NCBI GenBank assembly: GCA_030549495.1
Contig: JAUIRK010000919.1
Coordinates: 865,001 to 929,000 of the forward strand
Length of the DNA: 64,000 nt
From: Nectonema munidae
Lineage: Eukaryota; Nematomorpha; Nectonematoida; Nectonematidae
Direction of reading: 5' to 3'
A program made the position numbers and the translations under genes. Under the pieces are notes generated by a model, which worked only from the letters and a program-made list of their open reading frames with translations, was not told the DNA's origin and did no database searches. Shown here piece after piece: positions 57,195 to 64,000 of this stretch (within the stretch, counting starts at the first letter, position 1; each line of letters starts with the position of its first letter).

Positions 57195-58365
57195 AATATA
57201 TAAAATAATTTTGAATATCAAAAATATGATATTATTAAAATATAAAAGTTGTAGTTGTTTTTTACAAAAAAAAAGTACCTTGCTGTCTTTTCGGCACTAG
57301 TTATTTCACTAGACTTTATATCAGTGGTTCATAACAGAGCATGCTCTATCCCATTGATTGCGAGATCACATTTTAGTCGGTGCTAAATTTTAACGGTATC
57401 TTAAACTACACTAAAAACTAAATTTAAACTTTAACCGTATCGACATCAAATAAACGAATTGTTTTGACATGATATAATTCCTTTCGTTAAATTATATGCA
57501 GTGCTATACTTTATTATATAAAGGCATTAATCTTACTTTACTTGTAAATTTTCCAAAACGTAAAAAACATGTCTCGATACATTGATTTTTATATTTATGC
57601 CTTGTCTCAAACAGACGCAATATTATTCAGAAAGAAGTATTTTGTTACATCTGCATAATTATGAAACCTCACTTTTACTTAGAATTATATATTTTGATTT
57701 AATACTACTACTTAGTATTCGTTTAAATCCCAATTTAAAATCAATATAAAAAGTGTACTTCTGAGTGAGATTATAAAATTCTCATTTGTGTTACTAATTG
57801 GAAATATATAGAAAATAAAGTGTTCCAAAGAATTTTTACATATCAAATACATGTTGAAAGCATGCTGTGAAAGCCTTAGTATTTGCGAAGTTTGAGACGG
57901 GCTGAACAGCTTTCTTCTGTTCAAAATAATGTTCTTGTTTTGTCAACATCTTTCCCATTTCATCGCATTATTTAAGAATAAAAATGATAAAAAAATACAA
58001 AGAGAGATATTGAATTTTTATGATTTCACCAAAGATTAACCTCTAGACATTCTGGATCAGCTGATTGATTACCATACAACAGGTTTCTCGTGGGCAATGA
58101 TTCCACTTTAAAGGCATATGTACTTTCCTTATATCTATTTCCCTCCTCTCCCCTTTCCAACTAATATAACCTTGATCCTGAAGAGGGTGGCTTTCCCTTC
58201 ACTCTTTCACGTAGAAGCTTCTATGCTGGACTACAACTCAATATCTTAGACTTAGGGGCCCTATTAAAATCATACATATAAAATTAATGTAGTTCCTTAA
58301 GCCTACGTATACTGAGGCACACATAGTAAGCTCGTCGCAACGAAGAATCCTAGATATCTCTTACT
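57195..58365. other. No gene recognised
   Basis: Mostly AT-rich. At 58190-58290 a less AT-rich open stretch (DPEEGGFPFTLSRRSFYAG) hints at coding sequence, but without clear splice borders. Confidence 0.3.
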
Positions 58366-59825
58366 ATGAAACCTATCTCAATCAAATTTGGTCACTTGAT
58401 TTGCCGTCATGTTTTGTATATTGCTTTTGAAGTGCTAAAACTCTTTGCAGAAAAAAGACGTCAGCTCATCAAGACTACTTTTTGCGAAAGTAAAAGAAAT
58501 TCGTTTTATCGATGGCAAAGGAGATGGATGATAAAAGTTTCAGTTTCCTTTTTATATAAGAAAACTATGAGGAGAAAGAATATATGGAAAAATGTACATC
58601 AAATGTTCCTATGAACGATTGTTGCAAAGGCGTAATAAATCTTCTATGCAAATTTCATGCTTGCTCATGCTATCTTATCTTTTTCTTTTTTGTTCTTCAG
58701 TTCTTTATGTGAATACTGCAACTTTTTCTTGTCCCTGACGAAGCATATCTTTGTTGAATTGAGAGCTGAACTTCTGAAACAAAAAGAGCGGTACGCAGTC
58801 AATTGCACCATAGGCAATAGACCGTTTACTTGACGACGGTTGACATGTCGCATAGATAATAATCATTTGACCAAGTTCCGACCAATAATTTATATGACCT
58901 TATGGGATTTACGCGTGGGGTATTCAACGTATATTATGCGGTGACAGAATTGGATCTTCACAATGTTCATAAGCAAAGAATGAGGTTCAATTGAATTTTC
59001 AGTGATGAAATTTACAAAAATGGTGTTGTACAATGCTGGTGGAGAAAATGAAAAGAAGGAAAAAGAGGTGTATCTTTGTCAGGGTTAGTGTTAGAGTCGG
59101 TGTCCGTTGAAATGAGATTAGACGGAGATAGACATATAGTGAATATGGTGGAATGATGCATGCTACAATATATTATGAAGCATTGCTACATATATTATTT
59201 CAAAATAGTCATGGTCCGGTTATTTACGACTTTTTGGGTTAATACAGACGTTATTTAAACAGTGAAGAAAATTTAATAACATATAGTATTATTGATGTGA
59301 AAATTAAAAAAAATTGGATTTAATTTGATAAACAATTTTAACATGAAGATAAGCGCTTATATCATTTGAATGGGAAAATGATAAAAAAAACACGATTTGG
59401 ACCTATTTTACCTTACAAAATGTGGAACACCTAAATTAGAAAACAATATGCGATTGAATCCGTTAAAAAACTTACACAGAAATTTCACGAAATGGACAAG
59501 GCGAAAAAAAAGGAATGGGAAACAAATAGCAGATCAAAAAAGGAGAACAAAAACAACAATTGTTACTTCGCAATGCGATGCGATGAAGAGAGTGTCAAAA
59601 TATGATGATGACGTGAGGAAAGCAAGAAGACAATAGATATTTTACTATTAATTGTTTTCTTTGTCATTCGCAAGAATTAATTTGTATTGATTTCAATGGA
59701 AAATTGATAACAATGTTTATTACAAATAATATTCATTATGTTCAATAAATGAAAATACACGACGACGCACCCTCTTTCAAGAGATCGAGCGTTTGAAGTT
59801 GATTCAAAGTGGCTTACAAATTTAG
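58366..59825 (+). CDS. Possible host gene with F-BAR-like helical segments
   Basis: Several short open blocks stand out by composition and splice-like borders. 58701-58790: acceptor TTTTTTGTTCTTCAG, reading SLCEYCNFFLSLTKHIF and VELRAELLKQKE, donor GAGCG/GTACGC (phase 2). 59440-59602: acceptor CTAAATTAG, joining in phase to give Arg, reading KQYAIESVKKLTQKFHEMDK, AKKKEWETNSRSKKEN and CYFAMRCDEES. 59782-59822: acceptor CCTCTTTCAAG, reading IERLKLIQSGLQI. An upstream frame near 58432 reads FEVLKLFAEKRRQLIK. Helical, charged and with E-R/K-K-x-Y and C-x-E patterns, these resemble successive helices of F-BAR domains (CIP4/PSTPIP type), which bend membranes. A further open block (58866-58994, NNLYDLMGFTRGVFNVYY) is unexplained. 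Exon limits are guesses and not all joins are accounted for. Confidence 0.3.
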
Positions 59826-60051
59826 AATTGAGAAAACAATAAACGAGTTTTGGAATGATTTCTACGTCACTTGGGAAGTTGCTTAGTTGGTTTTTTCTTG
59901 CGTCAGACTTTTCTTTGTTAGTGTGATTACTTTGACACACTCACACTCAACTTTCGCTGTCTCCCTAATCCTTTGTTCAATCTTTAAAAGCTGCACTTAG
60001 AACGTCATCATAAATCATAAATGTCAGTTATAAAGTACTTCAAATCGGATT

Positions 60052-60093
60052 AGAGTAAAATGACGTTGATGACGATGAAATATTACTACATCT
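60052..60093 (+). repeat. 42-base dispersed repeat, first copy
   Basis: AGTAAAATGACGTTGATGAC with following ATGAAATATTACTAC recurs at 61630-61671 with one or two changes. Confidence 0.7.
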
Positions 60094-60521
60094 ACTGATG
60101 CTGATGGGTAGCCCATGTCTTACGAAGTACGGTGTATGACGAACTCAATACTCCAACACATGACATTTATATTCTTTGAGCTTCTCTCTAAACATTTTTG
60201 TAAATAAATCTGCCTCAAAAATATTTTTTGACAATTAATCCAAAATTTCAAATCTGTTTTAAATTACCCAAACTTTTTATGTAATATATATATAGATTTC
60301 TTTCCTTACTTCGTAAATTACATTCATTAAAATGAAATAATTCTCAGCAATATTAATTGTAGCTTTTTTTCTAAATATGCTATCCTTCTTGATACTTTTG
60401 CTTCTTGATACTTTTTTTTGATACCAAAGTGGAGTTTTACCAATTTTTAATGAATTTATTTTTATAAATTGATGATATTTTAAAGACGTACTTATAAGGG
60501 TATTGTCAATCCTCATACAAC

Positions 60522-60586
60522 GAGCGCTATATCTATATAATATACGATAAATATGAGCGCTATGTGATATATATGAGCGCTATATT
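60522..60586. repeat. Three GAGCGCTAT units
   Basis: GAGCGCTAT, itself containing the palindrome AGCGCT, occurs three times at 22-30 base spacing in a TA-rich stretch. Confidence 0.7.
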
Positions 60587-61629
60587 ATATTATACCAACT
60601 TCACACCACGGTTTTGCAGTGTTTTTGTTTACATCGTCCACTAAGAACGATTCTTAAACATATAGCCAGATAGACACAAATGATTTAATACAATTTTTTT
60701 ATGAAAGATTTAGTGATAAAAATGTAAGGGAGGTTTTTGAACATTTTTACCAAGTTATATTTTTTTAGGGCAGACCCAGAATATTTTTGTGCGAAAACTA
60801 AATTTACATGCATACCGCCTTATATATTTGTTTGCGTTTACTTGACAATTCGCCAAGAGTTGGGGAAAACGTCAGTTTACATACTTTTATTTCAAATATT
60901 TAGTGTGTTATCTAATATCTATGCTTCCATGAAAAATAAACCCTGGGTTATATTTAAAAGCGAAAGCTCACATTACAAAACTCAGCCAATAAAAAGTTGC
61001 AAATAGAGTGAGTTTTTCTTCAAAGATAAAAAGGAAGCTAAAAATAAAATCAGCTTTGGCAAGCTGTGTGAATGAATGACCAAAGTAAATCTTTCATTTC
61101 GAATTAAATAATAAAATGTGTATATAATGTAGTACTTATTAAACTTTAATATATTTAAATGAATAGTGAATGATGTGTAATTTTTGAAAACTGAAAGTAT
61201 CTTCCCATCTCTAATCAATTGATTGCATATTTAGTAAAAGCAAAACAAACATTTGCATTCAATTCCAATACTCTTGTTCCGATATTAAAAATGATAAGCG
61301 TTGTGCAAAAATTTGCCATCAAAATTTTCAGAATTTTCTAAAAATATTTAAAAAAAAAAGTTCTTTGAAGAAAAGATTATGAAACGAATGAATATGTGCA
61401 AAAGTTTATAAAAAACTTTCATTTTGAGAACTTACTTTTATATTTTGTTTCAATTCATTGAACCTAATTTTATAATAAAAAAGCGGGAAATTTTAAAAAG
61501 AATCCTTAAATTTTTATGAAATTTCGTCCCGAATAAACTCAAAAATGTTTCTATCATTTGTAGAAAAAAGAGTTTGCATCAAGTTTTATTTAAAATTTGA
61601 ATAAAATAATTAAGTCACTGCAAATCTGA

Positions 61630-61671
61630 AGTAAAATGACGTTGATGACAATGAAATATTACTACTATATT
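61630..61671 (+). repeat. 42-base dispersed repeat, second copy
   Basis: Second copy of the 60052-60093 repeat, same orientation, 1.6 kb away. Confidence 0.7.
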
Positions 61672-62280
61672 AACCATTAACATATTAAATAAATAATGTC
61701 CAATAGTTTCAAAAGAACGTCAAACATTAGACTGCTTTTACATACTAATATAAGATGGCCCATTGAGGTATTTTTTGAACAGTTTCAATCAAATTTGGTT
61801 AAATGTCAAGTTTTAAGTTTTGAAATTATTTTTATGTAGTGAAACAAATTTTCTCGAGGCACAATTGTCCAGAGGCCAAATTGTCGATCAACGGCGTCTA
61901 CAAATTGGTGGGAGATAGTTTCATTTGCGTTAAAATATACTTACAAATGCATACAAATGTTAAAGATCTTAACACCTAAGGATGATGAAACTTTCACGAG
62001 ACTGTCATGGGTGAATTTATACGATGGCGAATTGTTTAAAAATAGATTTTTTATGGTTTGTTTTTGATTATCGTTGTTTAGAAACACGAAATTTGTTGAC
62101 ACAACTAGATTTGCTCCACAATAACAAGTTTTTGTACAGAGCCAAAAGAATGATGCAAACTATAATTATTATACACAAAATATTAAACTTAGTATTAAAG
62201 TAGCGCAAACTCATGGTCCAGTTTAAAATAGGTGCTACGCTTGTGTATTGGATTATTTCCTCGGTATTATGATTTAACAC

Positions 62281-62385
62281 ACCATCGTGTTAAAGAGTGC
62301 ACCTAGGAATCCTACCCCGTTACCGCAAGCTAAATTTGAGGAAATATTGCCTCGTACAGCGAGGCAAACAAGTAAATACATTGGG
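62281..62385 (+). CDS. Candidate exon, unrecognised
   Basis: A less AT-rich open segment reads LKSAPRNPTPLPQAKFEEIL then PRTARQTSKYIG, followed by a possible donor GGG/GTATAG. Proline-rich linkers of this kind are common between domains of adaptor proteins, and it lies downstream of the F-BAR-like segments on the same strand. The acceptor is weak. Confidence 0.2.
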
Positions 62386-62489
62386 GTATAGTTCTTTTTA
62401 CAAGTAAATAAAGTTATTTAATTCTTTATTTGTGTTATAAAATACAACATTATATGTATATTGTATGTTTATAATGGGGTAAGAAAAAG

Positions 62490-62820
62490 TTTCAGGGACA
62501 ATTCGTTCTTAATACATTTCGTTCTGTAGACAATTCGGTCTCAAGTCCATATTAAAATATCAATGCATTAAGAAGCTGAATTGTCTTGAGGCAGAATTTA
62601 CCTGCTTTCGTATCCAAACACACTCTCAGAAAACGTGTTCTCGGAAAACTAGATTTTAGAAGACTTGGTCTCAAATTTACAATGTATAAAAGATGTTCAG
62701 AAAGGCAAATAAAATGTATAATTGCTTACCTAAGATTTGAGACATACTATTTATTTTCGAAGAAAAAATAGGAAAACTGGGTCTCGGCAAATTCGTACTA
62801 GGAAAACCGGGCCTTTTAGT
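62490..62820. repeat. Region of reiterated short phrases
   Basis: Phrases such as GACAATTCGTTC, ACATTTCGTTC, GACAATTCGGTCTC, TCTCAGAAAACG, TCTCGGAAAACTAG and GTCTCGGCAAATTCG repeat through 330 bases. The style is that of the MULE-like elements at 48.4-50.1 kb, but I could not pair the ends. Confidence 0.4.
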
Positions 62821-63189
62821 TGACTAAATAGTTGGAGGAAACTATCATATTTATTTATATAATCACTATTTTAACTAACTAACTAACGAAGGAACTGGGA
62901 GGGAAGGTGGTTGTGGGTATTTATGCTAGTGGCAAGTGAGTATATATTATCACGTATGGTTTAAGAAACCTAACATATACAATAATAAACAATCTTTAAC
63001 AAATGTTGTCATTCATAAAAAACTCAAATTTTTTGTTTTATTTTGAACTTAATTAATTTGGAATCTTGCTAACGAACTTTAAAAAAATTAGAACTTTAAA
63101 ATACGCATATGGTACAAAAACGTTGCCTTTTTTTTTATAAAAAGGGTATTCTTTTAAAAACGCTTATCTGCCGATGCTGCAGATGAGTT

Positions 63190-63300
63190 CCAGACATTTC
63201 GTGAGGAAAACATTTTGTAGAGAAGTCATTTCGTAGCGAAAAATAAAAAACTTGGTACGAAAAGCAACAGTACGAACGAAATGTCTTTGGTACTAAAGGT
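63190..63300. repeat. Small inverted-repeat element of reiterated phrases
   Basis: GACATTTCGT near the left is inverted as ACGAAATGTC near the right, with GTCATTTCGTAGCGAA and ACTTGGTACGAAAAG phrases between. Non-coding, about 110 bases. Confidence 0.5.
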
Positions 63301-64000
63301 GTTAAGCATGCAATGCCCTACACCGGCTGTAGATATGTTGCATGTAGAAGGGGATTTTAGCAAAGCCTTTTGGGCACTCTTGTACGTGGCGTATTCCTAT
63401 AGGAGCAAGACTTTTGGGCTCTAATGAAACAAGATATTGAAATTATAACATTCTGTAGCGACGATTGGCAGGTTAAAAATTTAAAACATCATAAATGTCT
63501 AATCACAATCTCTATAAATGTAGCGAATGAATACCTTACTTACACTTATAACTAATGCATATTTAGCCACACCTAATTGGCCAAATTACTATCCACTACT
63601 GAAAGTTTAGTAATACATTTAAAAAAATATGAACGAAATTCTCGACCTCAAGCCATCAAGGTCATTTGTGAGCAAAAATAAAAGTGTTGGACTTCACTAT
63701 TTTTCGAGTATTTTTCATGCTATTTGACGTTTTACTCCAAAGAATTGTGAATAATCAAATTGAGTGATTATAATTCTTTCTTTAAATTTTAATAAACTTT
63801 CTTTTTACTTCTAGATCAAAGATTATTCTAAAAAGCAATGACAAAGTTTGAAACATTAAGAGTAATTATATATATACAATTGGATAAATCAAGTGTTATT
63901 GTGTATATTTCCTCTTTTTCAGTAGTTATATGAAATCTTGTTAAACGTGAAAAATAAGGTTAAATTAATGTACACATCTTTAAAAATGTAAGCAGATTCC
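63301..64000. other. No gene recognised
   Basis: AT-rich sequence to the end of the window without a supportable feature. Confidence 0.35.

Larger units (their letters stand above)
59826..62280. other. No gene recognised
   Basis: AT-rich, with small repeats listed separately. A stretch after TTTTTTTAG at 60770 is open for 80 codons but has no motif. Confidence 0.3.

Overview
This is a strongly AT-rich animal nuclear sequence, most likely from an arthropod. It has short exons with GT/AG borders, introns from about 50 bases to 32 kb, and a dense, layered load of transposons (hAT, piggyBac, Merlin, Jockey/CR1-like LINEs and many short inverted-repeat elements). A parasitic copepod would fit the composition and repeat mix, but that is a guess. 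There is no bacterial operon structure, CRISPR array or rRNA, and I recognised no retrovirus, LTR element or Polinton.

Two host loci can be argued for. The clearer one is on the minus strand between 51840 and 13101. Six exons, all agreeing in splice phase, encode a serine/asparagine-rich N-terminal region, a C1 zinc-binding domain split by an intron, and a DPVYE motif followed by a low-complexity linker. This order is that of STAC adaptor proteins (C1 then SH3), which act on voltage-gated calcium channels. The SH3 exons would lie below position 1. The intron between the C1 domain and the next exon is 32.4 kb and holds most of the transposons. The second locus is on the plus strand around 58.4-59.8 kb, where short, less AT-rich open segments with splice-like borders read like pieces of an F-BAR helical domain. 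This is tentative.

Layout: 1-12.6 kb is non-coding with hAT-type MITEs, a hAT fragment and dispersed repeats. The 3' part of the Stac-like gene lies at 13.1-15.1 kb. 17-24 kb holds a hAT element with DUF4371-type transposase, a deleted inverted copy of it, and a LINE. 24.7-26.5 kb is a puzzling intron-dense locus. 26.6-34.5 kb has MITEs and two more LINE copies. 38-46.8 kb is one LINE copy broken by three other transposons, one of them of a family I cannot name. 47.5-51.8 kb holds the C1 and N-terminal exons around an intron packed with MITEs. 52.4-53.9 kb is a Merlin element with visible target duplication, and 54.3-57.2 kb is a piggyBac element whose catalytic core is intact. From 57.2 kb to the end the sequence is mostly unassigned apart from the F-BAR-like segments and small repeats.

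Most transposase and reverse-transcriptase genes are decayed. Several reading-frame breaks fall in homopolymer runs, so some may be sequence error rather than mutation. All calls rest on reading the sequence by eye and on memory of protein families; no database was searched.
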